DNA of 64,000 nucleotides. Source: UKL13-3 sp964392775. Its GTDB lineage: Bacteria > Bacteroidota > Bacteroidia > UKL13-3. Shown here piece by piece: positions 43,034-52,024 of this stretch (its first letter is position 1; the number at the start of each line of letters is the position of its first letter). The DNA lies in assembly GCA_964392775.1 (NCBI GenBank), contig CAYMRD010000007.1, positions 62,001-126,000 on the forward strand, given 5' to 3'. A program made the translations under genes and the position numbers. The notes under the pieces are model-generated. The model saw nothing but the letters and a program-made list of their open reading frames with translations. It had not been told where the DNA came from and did not search any database.

Positions 43034-44278
43034 TTAATCGTTCCACAATAATTTAATGTAAAACAGTGGATTACGCAACTTTGCTCTCAGATCCAGATCC
43101 TCAAACATACAGCTGATGGTTTCGCGAAGGGCTTTGTTTTTATGCGCTTTGTTTACCACAAAATTGAACAACCACGGGTATTTACACAACCGTTGCATGG
43201 TATGGCTCAGTTTGAGTTCATCCCATTGTCTGTTGTAAAAAGTCTTGTCGTATTGAGCCATAAAGGCCGCATCGTAACGGTTTTGTTTCACACATTCAAC
43301 AATATGATTTGCTGCCATCATACCACTGTATAAGGCATTACCGATTCCTTCACCCGTAAATGGATCAATGAGCGAACCGGCATCACCCACCAGTAAAAAC
43401 CGCTCTCCGCTTACGGGGCGTTTTTTGCTGCCCAATGGCAAACCCCAACCCTGAATTTTTCCTTCGAGTTTGGCATTTTTAAACCGCTCGCGGATATTGG
43501 GATTGTTCTCAATGGCTTTGAGCATATCCGCTTTAAGGTTTACCCTGCGCTTGCTCACTTCGCTGCTCAACATGCCGGCACCTATATTGGCTCTGCCATT
43601 TGGCAAAGGGAAAATCCAGAAATACCCCGGCAACATTTCGGGTAAAAAATGCAGCTCAATAAAATTGTTCGGGTGCATGCCTTCCACACCTGTGTAGTAT
43701 GCACGGATACCCGCGCAATAATGTTCGTTTTCTTTTTGAAGACCCGCCAACTTTTTAGCTACAATGCTACGGTCACCCTCTGCTCCAATGATGATTTGAG
43801 CGTTTCGAATTTCGAATTTCGAATTTTGGTATTTGTAAGCTATTGTTACACTCTCTGCTGTCTGTTCGATTTCGGTTACTTCGGCTCCTTCAATCACATT
43901 GGCATATTTGCGGTCGAGGCGTTTAAACAACTCGTTATCGAAATCAATACGTTTGGAAATAAAGCCCGGAGGCAGGGCCTCTTTGCTCATATCCGACTTA
44001 AACGGAATATCAATAGCCTTGCCATTGGGCGCCACAAATTTTACACCCCAGCTTTCAATAAATGTGTCCTTTTGTTGATTAAAGGCCGGAATGATGGAAG
44101 GGTCGAGTTGGTTTAGCACATAAACGGATTTTCCGCTCAGGGCATCTCCGCATACTTTATCGCGTGGGAATATGGCTTTATCAATGATAGTATGTGGAAT
44201 GCCGTGTTTTGATAAAAACAGTGAGGTTGAGCAACCTGCCGGTCCGGCTCCGATGATGACGATGTCTGTTTGTTTCAC
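43034..44278 (-). CDS. geranylgeranyl-reductase-family FAD-dependent oxidoreductase
   Basis: A 414-aa flavoprotein: DIVIIGAGPAGCSTSLFLSKHG, FPRDKVCGDALSGKSV, and the late FAD motif RFLLVGDAGSLIDPFTGEGIGNAL. This family reduces isoprenoid double bonds or hydroxylates lipids; the substrate here is not evident. Near residues 150-158 the protein reads YQNSKFEIRNAQ. This is encoded by a threefold TTTCGAA repeat that looks like an intergenic repeat inserted in frame into a loop just before the IIIGAEGDRS strand. The gene is otherwise intact. Confidence 0.88.
   Translation of the reverse strand: MKQTDIVIIGAGPAGCSTSLFLSKHGIPHTIIDKAIFPRDKVCGDALSGKSVYVLNQLDPSIIPAFNQQKDTFIESWGVKFVAPNGKAIDIPFKSDMSKEALPPGFISKRIDFDNELFKRLDRKYANVIEGAEVTEIEQTAESVTIAYKYQNSKFEIRNAQIIIGAEGDRSIVAKKLAGLQKENEHYCAGIRAYYTGVEGMHPNNFIELHFLPEMLPGYFWIFPLPNGRANIGAGMLSSEVSKRRVNLKADMLKAIENNPNIRERFKNAKLEGKIQGWGLPLGSKKRPVSGERFLLVGDAGSLIDPFTGEGIGNALYSGMMAANHIVECVKQNRYDAAFMAQYDKTFYNRQWDELKLSHTMQRLCKYPWLFNFVVNKAHKNKALRETISCMFEDLDLRAKLRNPLFYIKLLWND
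43803..43828. repeat. in-frame TTTCGAA tandem repeat in the reductase gene
   Basis: Three copies of TTTCGAA in a row encode SKFEIRN on the minus strand. The unit is closely related to the repeat in polA at 55191. Confidence 0.8.
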
Positions 44279-44455
44279 AAGGTGGAGTTAATCCTGCAAG
44301 TATAATAATAAGCAGCCAACGGCAAAACAGCCAACGGGTAAAGTTATCATCTGTCAGGCAGAATCTTTACAAAACCATTTACCTGACAGCAACGGTACAA
44401 ATACCGCAATTGTGGCACATGCAGGCTTCTCTTCGGTCATTGGAGTGTTTTTTGG

Positions 44456-44463
44456 TAGCTTTG
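44456..44463 (+). promoter_or_regulatory. TAGCTTTG promoter box
   Basis: A perfect TAnnTTTG box 20 bases before ATG 44484. Confidence 0.6.
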
Positions 44464-44483
44464 TGGTTCAACACCATTACAAG

Positions 44484-44975
44484 ATGAATATACCGTTTGA
44501 TGAAATGCCCTCCACGTCACGGGTGTGGGTATACGCAGCCAACCGCAAACTCACTGATGCCGAACAGGCTGAAATAACCCAGCGCGGCCAAAATTTTGTG
44601 AGTAGCTGGACTGCACACCAGCAACAGCTCAAAGCCTCTTTTGCCATTTTACACAATGTATTTGTGGTGATTGCAGTTGATGAAAATATGAATGAAGTGA
44701 GCGGATGCGGCATTGATAAATCCATTCATTTGATGCAGGAGATTGATGTTGCCTATAATCTGAACCTGTTTAACCGCCTGCAGGTTGAATTGTGGCTGAA
44801 TGAGGAGGTGCTGTTGACCAATAAACAAAAAACATCGGTTATGTTGCAGGAAGGAAGCGTAAACGACCAAACTAAGGTGTTTAACAAAACCGTTACCACT
44901 AAAGCAGCTTTCGACTCGGAGTTTCTGATTCCGCTGGGCCGTTCGTGGGTTTTTCCTCAACATCAGGCTTCCTGA
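44484..44975 (+). CDS. conserved hypothetical protein of Bacteroidota
   Basis: A 163-aa protein of a conserved family (start MNIPFDEMPSTSRVWVYAANRKLTDAE, core VVIAVDENMNEVSGCGIDKSIHLMQ). It is sometimes labelled an ABC-transporter ATPase in databases, but no Walker motifs are present and the label is not supported by sequence. The function is unknown. The frame is open to 44412, but a TAGCTTTG box at 44456 supports ATG 44484. ftsH follows 83 bases downstream. Confidence 0.8.
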   Translation: MNIPFDEMPSTSRVWVYAANRKLTDAEQAEITQRGQNFVSSWTAHQQQLKASFAILHNVFVVIAVDENMNEVSGCGIDKSIHLMQEIDVAYNLNLFNRLQVELWLNEEVLLTNKQKTSVMLQEGSVNDQTKVFNKTVTTKAAFDSEFLIPLGRSWVFPQHQAS

Positions 44976-45058
44976 AACACCCTTTCTTTGTTTGGGTATC
45001 AAACAAAATAGACTTATTCTTGCTTCTTATATTACCGACTTACAAATAACAGATACGA

Positions 45059-47116
45059 ATGTCAGATATCAATTCTCAAGACTTGAAACCGGGAGATCCT
45101 AACCGTCCTCAAAAACCTAAGATGCCACAAGTTCCAAAATTCAACTTTTACTGGATTTACGGAATCATTGCTGTTATCTTCCTTGCTCTTCAGTTTATGC
45201 CTCATGATGTATCGCTTAAAACCACCTGGTACAAGGTGCAAAACGATATGATTATGACCAATGAGGTTGAGAAAATTGTGGTGGTGAATAAGGAGCGTGC
45301 TGAAATTTACCTTAAAAAAGAGGCGTTGACACAGGACAAATACAAGGAACTGCGCGACCGTGGTTTTTTTGGTGATGATATTGGTCCGCACTATTTCTTC
45401 GAAATTGGTGACGTTAACCAGTTCTCAACCGACCTTAATAATGCCCGTGCCGAGTATGAAAAAACGCATCCGGGGCAGCCTGTTCAGATTCCGGTTGAAT
45501 ACATTACCCAACGAAACTATTTGGGTGATATCATCGGCTGGATTTTGCCTATAGCCTTGCTTATTGGTTTCTGGATGTTTGTGATGCGCAGAATGGGTGG
45601 TGGTGCCGGAGGAGGAGGACAATTGTTCAATATCGGTAAATCGAAAGCCCAACTGTTTGATAAAGACACGCTGGTAAAGGTTACTTTTAAAGATGTTGCG
45701 GGATTGGATGAAGCCAAGGTGGAAATCATGGAAATTGTGGATTTTCTGAAGAACCCTAAAAAATACACTAATCTGGGCGGTAAAATTCCGAAAGGTGCTT
45801 TGCTGGTTGGCCCTCCGGGTACCGGAAAAACTTTGCTGGCAAAAGCCGTTGCAGGTGAGGCCGGTGTTCCGTTTTTCTCATTATCAGGTTCTGATTTTGT
45901 GGAGATGTTTGTAGGCGTTGGAGCCAGCCGTGTACGTGATCTGTTCCGTCAGGCCAAAGAAAAAGCACCGTGTATTATTTTCATTGATGAGATTGATGCC
46001 GTAGGTCGTGCACGTGGTCGTAATGCTGTTCAGGGCGGAAACGATGAACGCGAAAATACTTTGAACCAATTATTGACCGAGATGGATGGTTTTGCCACCG
46101 ATATCGGGGTAATCATTTTGGCCGCTACTAACCGTCCTGATATTTTGGATGCAGCTTTGTTGCGTCCGGGTCGTTTCGACCGTCAGATTTCGATTGACAA
46201 GCCTGACTTAAACGGACGTGAAGAAATCTTCAGGGTTCACTTGAAACCATTGAAGCTAAGTGCCGATGTTGATCCTGCTAAATTAGCTACGCAAACAGCC
46301 GGATTTGCCGGAGCCGATATTGCCAATGTATGTAATGAAGCAGCTTTGATTGCAGCACGCAGAAACAAGCCGGCTATCGAGATGCAGGATTTTCATGATG
46401 CTGTTGACCGTATCATTGGTGGATTGGAAAAGAAAAATAAAATCATCAGTGCTGATGAAAAACAAATCATCGCTTACCACGAGTCAGGTCATGCCATTAT
46501 GGGCTGGTTCCTCGAAGGATTGGATCCATTGGTAAAAGTATCAATTGTACCGCGTGGTGTAGCCGCTTTGGGTTATGCGCAATATTTACCTAAAGACCAG
46601 TATTTATACACCACCGAACAAATGAAAAACATGATGATGATGACGCTGGGCGGACGTGTGGCCGAAGACATCGTGTTCGGGCGCATCAGCACCGGAGCTC
46701 AAAACGATTTGGAGCGTATTACCAAAATGGCTTATGCCATGGTGAGTATTTATGGTATGAATGCCAAAGTGGGTAATGTATCGTTTTACGATCCTAACAA
46801 TGAGTATGGATTTACCAAGCCATACAGCGATAAAACCGCTGAGATGATTGATATTGAAGTGCGCAATATGATTGATGAATGTTATATAGCTACTAAAAAA
46901 CTGCTCTCCGAAAAACGCGATATGCTCGAAAAATTATCACACTTATTGCTCGAAAAGGAAATTTTATTCCCGCATGATCTGGAAGAAATTTTAGGTCCGC
47001 GACCTTTTGCTGAACTGAAAGAAGAAGAAAAGAAACCAACAGTATTGAATGGTGTTGTACATGAAGAAACAACCGGTATTGTAACAACGCCAGCTGCTGA
47101 TGAGCAGGCAGATTAG
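45059..47116 (+). CDS. ftsH: ATP-dependent zinc metalloprotease FtsH
   Basis: FtsH is a hexameric membrane AAA+ protease that extracts and degrades membrane and short-lived proteins. The 685-aa protein has two membrane segments (about 25-45 and 160-180). The AAA domain contains Walker A GPPGTGKTLLAKAVAGEAGVP (about 251), Walker B IIFIDEIDAVG and the arginine-finger region LLRPGRFDRQI. The zinc motif HESGH lies near residue 474. The periplasmic segment is larger than in E. coli, as usual for this phylum. A perfect palindromic terminator follows. Confidence 0.98.
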   Translation: MSDINSQDLKPGDPNRPQKPKMPQVPKFNFYWIYGIIAVIFLALQFMPHDVSLKTTWYKVQNDMIMTNEVEKIVVVNKERAEIYLKKEALTQDKYKELRDRGFFGDDIGPHYFFEIGDVNQFSTDLNNARAEYEKTHPGQPVQIPVEYITQRNYLGDIIGWILPIALLIGFWMFVMRRMGGGAGGGGQLFNIGKSKAQLFDKDTLVKVTFKDVAGLDEAKVEIMEIVDFLKNPKKYTNLGGKIPKGALLVGPPGTGKTLLAKAVAGEAGVPFFSLSGSDFVEMFVGVGASRVRDLFRQAKEKAPCIIFIDEIDAVGRARGRNAVQGGNDERENTLNQLLTEMDGFATDIGVIILAATNRPDILDAALLRPGRFDRQISIDKPDLNGREEIFRVHLKPLKLSADVDPAKLATQTAGFAGADIANVCNEAALIAARRNKPAIEMQDFHDAVDRIIGGLEKKNKIISADEKQIIAYHESGHAIMGWFLEGLDPLVKVSIVPRGVAALGYAQYLPKDQYLYTTEQMKNMMMMTLGGRVAEDIVFGRISTGAQNDLERITKMAYAMVSIYGMNAKVGNVSFYDPNNEYGFTKPYSDKTAEMIDIEVRNMIDECYIATKKLLSEKRDMLEKLSHLLLEKEILFPHDLEEILGPRPFAELKEEEKKPTVLNGVVHEETTGIVTTPAADEQAD

Positions 47117-47133
47117 TATATACTGATTAATAT

Positions 47134-47173
47134 AAAAATGGGCTGTTTCAACTAGTTGAAACAGCCCATTTTT
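47134..47173. terminator. palindromic bidirectional terminator between ftsH and menB
   Basis: A perfect 40-base inverted repeat centred at 47153/47154 (AAATGGGCTGTTTCAACT and its complement), with A/T ends. It serves both convergent genes. Confidence 0.93.
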
Positions 47174-47198
47174 ATTGTTACACTTCCATAAGTGAAAG

Positions 47199-48023
47199 CT
47201 ATGGAAACTTAGGGAACTTCTTAAAATCAGGCTTACGTTTTTCGAGGAATGAGTTTTTGCCTTCTTTGGCTTCTTCGCTCATGTAGTACAACAGAGTAGA
47301 GTTTCCGGCCAGCTCCTGAATACCCGCTTGACCATCCAGCTCTGCGTTAAATGCGCTTTTGAGCATTCGCAAGGCAATCGGACTTTTCTCCATTATTTTG
47401 CGGCACCAGTCAATGGTCGCATCTTCCAATGCTTCCAATGGAACCACTTTGTTTACCAAGCCCATATCCAATGCTTCTTGTGCATTGTATTGGTCGCACA
47501 GGTACCAAATTTCGCGTGCTTTCTTTTGTCCAACGATACGAGCCAGATATCCCGCTCCAAAGCCGCCATCAAAACTACCAACCTTTGGTCCGGTTTGACC
47601 AAATTTTGCATTTTCGGCAGCAATAGATAAGTCACAAATCACATGCAATACATGTCCGCCACCAATGGCCCAACCTGCCACCATAGCGATAACCGGCTTT
47701 GGTATTCTGCGAATCTGCATTTGCAGGTCCAGCACATTTAAGCGGGGAACACCATCTTTACCCACATATCCTCCATGTCCGCGTACACTTTGATCGCCAC
47801 CACTGCAAAAGGCTTCTCCGCCTTCACCGGTTAAAATCACGCAGTATACATTTTCATCCTGACGGGCAAGTTCCATGGCTTCACTCATTTCCTTAACAGT
47901 AAGCGGAGTAAAAGCGTTGTGTTTTTCCGGTCGGTTGATGCTTATTTTGGCTATACCTTCGAAAAACGAATATTTAATTTCTTCGTATTCCTTAAGGGTT
48001 TCCCATGCGTATTTTGATTCCAT
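47199..48023 (-). CDS. menB: 1,4-dihydroxy-2-naphthoyl-CoA synthase
   Basis: MenB closes the second ring in menaquinone synthesis, converting o-succinylbenzoyl-CoA to DHNA-CoA. It is a 274-aa crotonase-fold protein. MenB-specific stretches are INRPEKHNAFTPLTVKEM, GEAFCSGGDQSVRGHGGYVG, the oxyanion-hole region AGWAIGGGHVLHVICDLSIA and GQTGPKVGSFDGGFGAGYLARIVGQKKAREIW. It starts 8 bases after menD in the same operon. With menD it shows that the host makes menaquinone. Confidence 0.97.
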   Translation of the reverse strand: MESKYAWETLKEYEEIKYSFFEGIAKISINRPEKHNAFTPLTVKEMSEAMELARQDENVYCVILTGEGGEAFCSGGDQSVRGHGGYVGKDGVPRLNVLDLQMQIRRIPKPVIAMVAGWAIGGGHVLHVICDLSIAAENAKFGQTGPKVGSFDGGFGAGYLARIVGQKKAREIWYLCDQYNAQEALDMGLVNKVVPLEALEDATIDWCRKIMEKSPIALRMLKSAFNAELDGQAGIQELAGNSTLLYYMSEEAKEGKNSFLEKRKPDFKKFPKFP

Positions 48024-48031
48024 ATTCTAAG

Positions 48032-49699
48032 TTAGATTGACAATTGTTTAAACGTTTCAAAGTCGCGTGCGTTTTGCTCCGCATCAAACTTTAATTCGAG
48101 CATTGCAGCTTTTTTGCTGTTTGCAAAAAAACGAAGTGTTTGCTTCCAGCTTTTTAACGAGTCGCAAAAGTAATATTCCAACCCTTTTTGCAAAGCAATT
48201 TGTTGAAGCGAATGTGAATGTGGAGTGGTAAAGTAAGGTTGTTGTGCGGCATGTTTGGAAGGACCGTCAATCAACCTGAAAATACCACCTCCGTTATTGT
48301 TCCAAACTACCATTTTCAGGTTGTGCGGTACTGTATTCCACAAAGCGTTGATGTCATATAAAAAAGCCACATCACCACTCAGCAAATAGGTAGGCCTGTT
48401 GTTTGCCAAAGCAGCACCAACAGCAGTTGAAGTGCATCCGTCAATGCCACTGGTACCGCGGTTGCCGTTCATCACCCAGCTTGGGTTTATATTGCCAGGG
48501 TAACTCAGGTAGCGAATAATCGAACTATTGCCAACCTGCACGTTGGCGGCATCCGGAATATGCTTGAGCACCTGACGCATGGCCGAAAGTTCATTCCAGC
48601 GTTCGGTTTTCAGGTAGTCTTCGGCTGCTTTCCATATAACAGTATTGGCGGCCTGCCAAAGCAAGGCATAGTCAGAGTTGGAAGTTGGTTTGCTTAATGC
48701 ACAACCAAACAACCAGAGAGCCGGATTGCCTTCAATTCGGTGTGTAACATTGTTGTAAGTGTTCACCTGCTCACCCGTAAGGTCAAACCGAATATGGGTA
48801 GTTGGTTTGATTTGTTGCAGCCACAATTTAAGTGATTTAGAAAGAACCGGCCCGCCCAATGAAACAATACAATCGGGCTCTAAGGCTTTGCACAAGGCAG
48901 CATCTGCTCTTAGCAAAAGGTAATCAAACTGTGCAGCCGTATTAAACTGATACTGGTTGGAGAGCACATCGCACACAATGGTTACATCGGGGTGCTTAGA
49001 CAATTCAAGTAATACTGCTGTCAACGAGCCATCCGGAGGGAGTTGTCCAACCAATACCATCTTGCGATATGATTGGCTCCAGAGGCGGGTAATCTTTTCT
49101 GAGTCTGCTTTAGAAATGGAAGGTTGTGTGTATTCAACAGGGGCAATATCCGGTTGCTCACGCTTACGCGAAACGCTTGCCGGATATAGCGGTTCGCGCA
49201 AAGGAATATTCACGTGTACCGGACCTTTCACCGGACCCATGGACTGTTGAATAGCTTTCCGTATAACTTTAGCCGTTTCAGCAAAATCTTCTTTGCCATG
49301 CAGATAGCAGGGAAGTTCAAAGGCAGCCCGAACATGTTTTCCAAATACATTTTGCTGCATAATCATCTGTCCATCTTGCTGGTTAAGCAATTCGGGCGGC
49401 CTGTCGGCTGTGAGAACCAGCAACGGAATTTTTTGGTAATAAGCTTCGGCAATGGCCGGAAAAAAATTGAGTACCGCAGTACCCGAAGTACAGATAAGTG
49501 CTACGGGCTTCCCCGTTTGTTGAGCTATACCCAGCGCCTGATACCCGGCACTGCGTTCATCCACTACGCTGTGACACCGAATACCCGATTGCGTAAAAGC
49601 AAATACAAGCGGTGCCGAACGTGAACCCGGACAAATAACCGCGTGTGCAATACCTGAGATTTCACACAGGTTAGATATGGTATAAACGTGTTGTTGCAT
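48032..49699 (-). CDS. menD: SEPHCHC synthase (menaquinone biosynthesis)
   Basis: MenD is a thiamin-diphosphate enzyme that joins isochorismate and 2-oxoglutarate. The 555-aa protein has the N-terminal PYR domain (AVICPGSRSAPLVFAF, CTSGTAVLNFFPAIAEAYYQKIPLLVLTADRPPEL). It also has the C-terminal PP domain with the metal/ThDP motif GDVAFLYDINALWN and NNNGGGIFRLI. It leads the menD-menB operon. Other men genes are not in the window. Confidence 0.95.
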   Translation of the reverse strand: MQQHVYTISNLCEISGIAHAVICPGSRSAPLVFAFTQSGIRCHSVVDERSAGYQALGIAQQTGKPVALICTSGTAVLNFFPAIAEAYYQKIPLLVLTADRPPELLNQQDGQMIMQQNVFGKHVRAAFELPCYLHGKEDFAETAKVIRKAIQQSMGPVKGPVHVNIPLREPLYPASVSRKREQPDIAPVEYTQPSISKADSEKITRLWSQSYRKMVLVGQLPPDGSLTAVLLELSKHPDVTIVCDVLSNQYQFNTAAQFDYLLLRADAALCKALEPDCIVSLGGPVLSKSLKLWLQQIKPTTHIRFDLTGEQVNTYNNVTHRIEGNPALWLFGCALSKPTSNSDYALLWQAANTVIWKAAEDYLKTERWNELSAMRQVLKHIPDAANVQVGNSSIIRYLSYPGNINPSWVMNGNRGTSGIDGCTSTAVGAALANNRPTYLLSGDVAFLYDINALWNTVPHNLKMVVWNNNGGGIFRLIDGPSKHAAQQPYFTTPHSHSLQQIALQKGLEYYFCDSLKSWKQTLRFFANSKKAAMLELKFDAEQNARDFETFKQLSI

Positions 49700-49810
49700 A
49701 TTACGGGAGGCAAATATGCATCATTTGATCCTTATTTACCGCGTGTAGCTTGTGGTGTACATGGAATGAAAATATGCGTAAAACTCTGTTTGAAAACCGA
49801 AGGTATTTTA

Positions 49811-49818
49811 TATTTTTG
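49811..49818 (+). promoter_or_regulatory. TATTTTTG promoter box of the DUF4468 gene
   Basis: A perfect box 38 bases before ATG 49857. Confidence 0.6.
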
Positions 49819-49856
49819 ACGGCTTGAAATTTGATATAAGCGAAAGATTTCTAAGG

Positions 49857-50540
49857 ATGAAAAGAACTATAAGCGTATTTACACTGCTATTGCTCACGTT
49901 AACGGGATTTGCCCAGCATCAGGATCCTACCTCTCCGGGGTTTGATTTCAACTATCTGGACAGTACCGACACTGAACAAAGTGCTGATGAAGATGGGGAG
50001 GGTAAGGCTGAGGATACTCCTGCTAAGCCTTATGAGCGCATTGTATTGACAATGGATACGCTGACCAATTTGATTACCTATTCGGGTGTGGTAGAGCAGG
50101 AAGAGAGCAGCTCAGACTCGCTTTATGCGCGCACCAAAACATTTGCAGCCAAAACATTTGTGGGCGTGGGTAAAGAATCCAAGGCGATGTTTGATGTTGA
50201 CAAGAAAGGGCAAAAATTAATTATCAATGGTGTATTACCGGCATACTCATACGGAAATAAGTATTCAAAAAAACTGATTGGTACGTACCAGTTTAAAATG
50301 ACGGTACTCATCAAAGAAGGACGTTATAAATACATTATAACCAATCTGGTGCACGAGGGCATTAAACCCAATGTGGGAACCCCTTCCCGAAGCTATTTTG
50401 AATATTACTATACTACAACAACGAATATCAAAGGCACAGATCAAATCTTGCGTTATGCTGATAAAGACATCAACGAGCTGATAGAGAATTACAAGAAGGC
50501 TATGAAAGAGCCTGTTTTGGTTGATGAAGACGAGTGGTAG
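49857..50540 (+). CDS. secreted DUF4468-domain protein
   Basis: A 227-aa protein with a signal peptide (MKRTISVFTLLLLTLTGFAQ). An acidic low-complexity spacer (about 30-55, EQSADEDGEGKAED) precedes a DUF4468 domain (about 60-180), with ITYSGVVEQEESSSDSLYARTKTFAAKTF and GTYQFKMTVLIKEGRYKYIITNLVHEG. The family is envelope-associated with unknown function. The frame extends to a TTG at 49824, but ATG 49857 gives the signal peptide directly. Confidence 0.85.
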   Translation: MKRTISVFTLLLLTLTGFAQHQDPTSPGFDFNYLDSTDTEQSADEDGEGKAEDTPAKPYERIVLTMDTLTNLITYSGVVEQEESSSDSLYARTKTFAAKTFVGVGKESKAMFDVDKKGQKLIINGVLPAYSYGNKYSKKLIGTYQFKMTVLIKEGRYKYIITNLVHEGIKPNVGTPSRSYFEYYYTTTTNIKGTDQILRYADKDINELIENYKKAMKEPVLVDEDEW

Positions 50541-50557
50541 TGAAAACTAACTTATCG

Positions 50558-51301
50558 TTATTGTAAGAAGTAGAAATCGCCACGGCTGTACTGCACAGCT
50601 TCCTCAACGGGTAAGTAAACCAGTTTATCATTTTCTAGCTTATAGGGTTGATAGCCTAATGGCTTCAGTAATTCGATAATTGTTTTGCGGTGTTCCTCTG
50701 AACCCAGTTCAATTTGAATACCTGGCTTGAACCGGGATAAAATGTTTGTGAAATACGGCATCAAAATCACCTCATATCCTTCTACATCACATTTTATAAA
50801 ATCCAATCGTGTAAGTGAGGAGAACAGTTCATCAGGTGTGCACATTTCTACTGAGTAAGTGTGTTGGGCTGATGTGTCTTCTCCGGGTTCCACTACATGC
50901 GTTAACCCATGGCGAAATACACCATCAATAATGGGTGTGCCCATAGTAATTGAACCCTTTTCGCCACCCAGCGCCACAGGATGCAAGGTTACATTGTGGC
51001 AGTTAAACCTGCGCATGTTGGTTGTAAAAATATCCTGAAACAGTTTCACGGGTTCAACAGCATGCACGTGTCCTTCGCTTCCGCAAACACGTGATAACAT
51101 TGTGCTGTAGTAACCAACATTGGCGCCAATATCAACGCATATAAACCCGGGTTTTACAATGGTTTTCAAATAAAACAGTTCGGGATATTTGCCTCGCATC
51201 ATGCCGGCCTTAATCATGCGGATGTATATCTGGCTAACCAGACTCAGGTAGCGCTCAGTACCCAGAGTTTTGAGCAACAATGCCCGTATTTTTTTCTCCA
51301 T
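50558..51301 (-). CDS. FkbM-family SAM-dependent methyltransferase
   Basis: A 247-aa cytosolic enzyme with GFICVDIGANVGYYSTMLSRV (SAM site, about 52-72), HAVEPVKLFQDIF, and LDFIKCDVEGYEVILM, the FkbM hallmark. These enzymes methylate sugar or antibiotic hydroxyl groups; the substrate is unknown. Its ATG overlaps the stop of the DUF4834 gene by one base (TAATG), so the two are translationally coupled. Confidence 0.9.
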   Translation of the reverse strand: MEKKIRALLLKTLGTERYLSLVSQIYIRMIKAGMMRGKYPELFYLKTIVKPGFICVDIGANVGYYSTMLSRVCGSEGHVHAVEPVKLFQDIFTTNMRRFNCHNVTLHPVALGGEKGSITMGTPIIDGVFRHGLTHVVEPGEDTSAQHTYSVEMCTPDELFSSLTRLDFIKCDVEGYEVILMPYFTNILSRFKPGIQIELGSEEHRKTIIELLKPLGYQPYKLENDKLVYLPVEEAVQYSRGDFYFLQ

Positions 51302-51540
51302 TATTTTACTTCTTCGTAATCAACGTATTCACCAATCTTTCCTGTTTCTGATTTACTCTTTTCCACTACCTTGGGATTTACTGTAACGGTTCCTTCCGGT
51401 TTTTTGTCAGGCTGCTTGTAGTGGTGGTGATGGGTGTCAAAGCGGTATACCTTTGTTTTAAAGGTGGTTCCGGTTATTCGCCCGGCAATCAGTCGATACA
51501 ATACATAAAACACAAACAGATAAAAGAAAAACTTTAACAT
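51301..51540 (-). CDS. DUF4834 small membrane protein
   Basis: A 79-aa protein with one N-terminal membrane helix (FFFYLFVFYVLYRLI), a His-rich middle (HHHHYKQ), and the family's conserved tail VEKSKSETGKIGEYVDYEEVK. The function is unknown. It is coupled to the FkbM methyltransferase gene. Confidence 0.88.
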   Translation of the reverse strand: MLKFFFYLFVFYVLYRLIAGRITGTTFKTKVYRFDTHHHHYKQPDKKPEGTVTVNPKVVEKSKSETGKIGEYVDYEEVK

Positions 51541-51635
51541 GGCTCAAAGTAGGTAATAGGGAGGCAAAATTACATTTTTTCTGCATTTGATGCAGCCTGA
51601 TTCAAAACAGAATCATCTTTAACCTTTATATACCC

Positions 51636-51643
51636 TACTTTTG
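51636..51643 (+). promoter_or_regulatory. TACTTTTG promoter box
   Basis: A perfect TAnnTTTG box with 5 bases before ATG 51649 and 11 before the second in-frame ATG (51655). Confidence 0.6.
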
Positions 51644-51648
51644 CCGGA

Positions 51649-52023
51649 ATGGAAATGCAAGACCCCGAATTGTTTGATATGGATGAGGCCACGCGGATGA
51701 AGTGGTATAAGATAGTGTTTGCAATCAAAAAAGACTTTGGCAAAAAGCCCGATTTAAACGGACTATTATATCTTATAGGGATGCGTGAAATTGGCGCTGT
51801 GCGCGAATTTTCGAAAGATGAAAAGATGGATATGATGCATGTGGCAACCTGCGCGTTGATGAGTTTGGAAGGAATTTATGAGCTCGAAAAAACAGATGAA
51901 GACGGATGGCCGCATTATGTGCAGAAAAAACAGTTGCCGTATGGGGAACTGCATCAACAAGAAAGCTTTTTGCGCAAGCTGATTGTAAAATACTTTGAAC
52001 AAAACGAATTGCTGGAAGATTGA
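51649..52023 (+). CDS. conserved hypothetical protein
   Basis: A 124-aa, mostly helical acidic protein (DEATRMKWYKIVFAIKKDFGKKPDLNGLLYLIGMREIGAV and later EKTDEDGWPHYVQKKQLPYGELHQQESFLRKLIVKYF). It reads like a widely conserved Bacteroidota family without an assigned function. The close TACTTTTG box makes either an almost leaderless start at 51649 or a start at ATG 51655 likely. The cyclophilin gene starts 1 base after its stop. Confidence 0.78.
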   Translation: MEMQDPELFDMDEATRMKWYKIVFAIKKDFGKKPDLNGLLYLIGMREIGAVREFSKDEKMDMMHVATCALMSLEGIYELEKTDEDGWPHYVQKKQLPYGELHQQESFLRKLIVKYFEQNELLED

Positions 52024-52024
52024 T

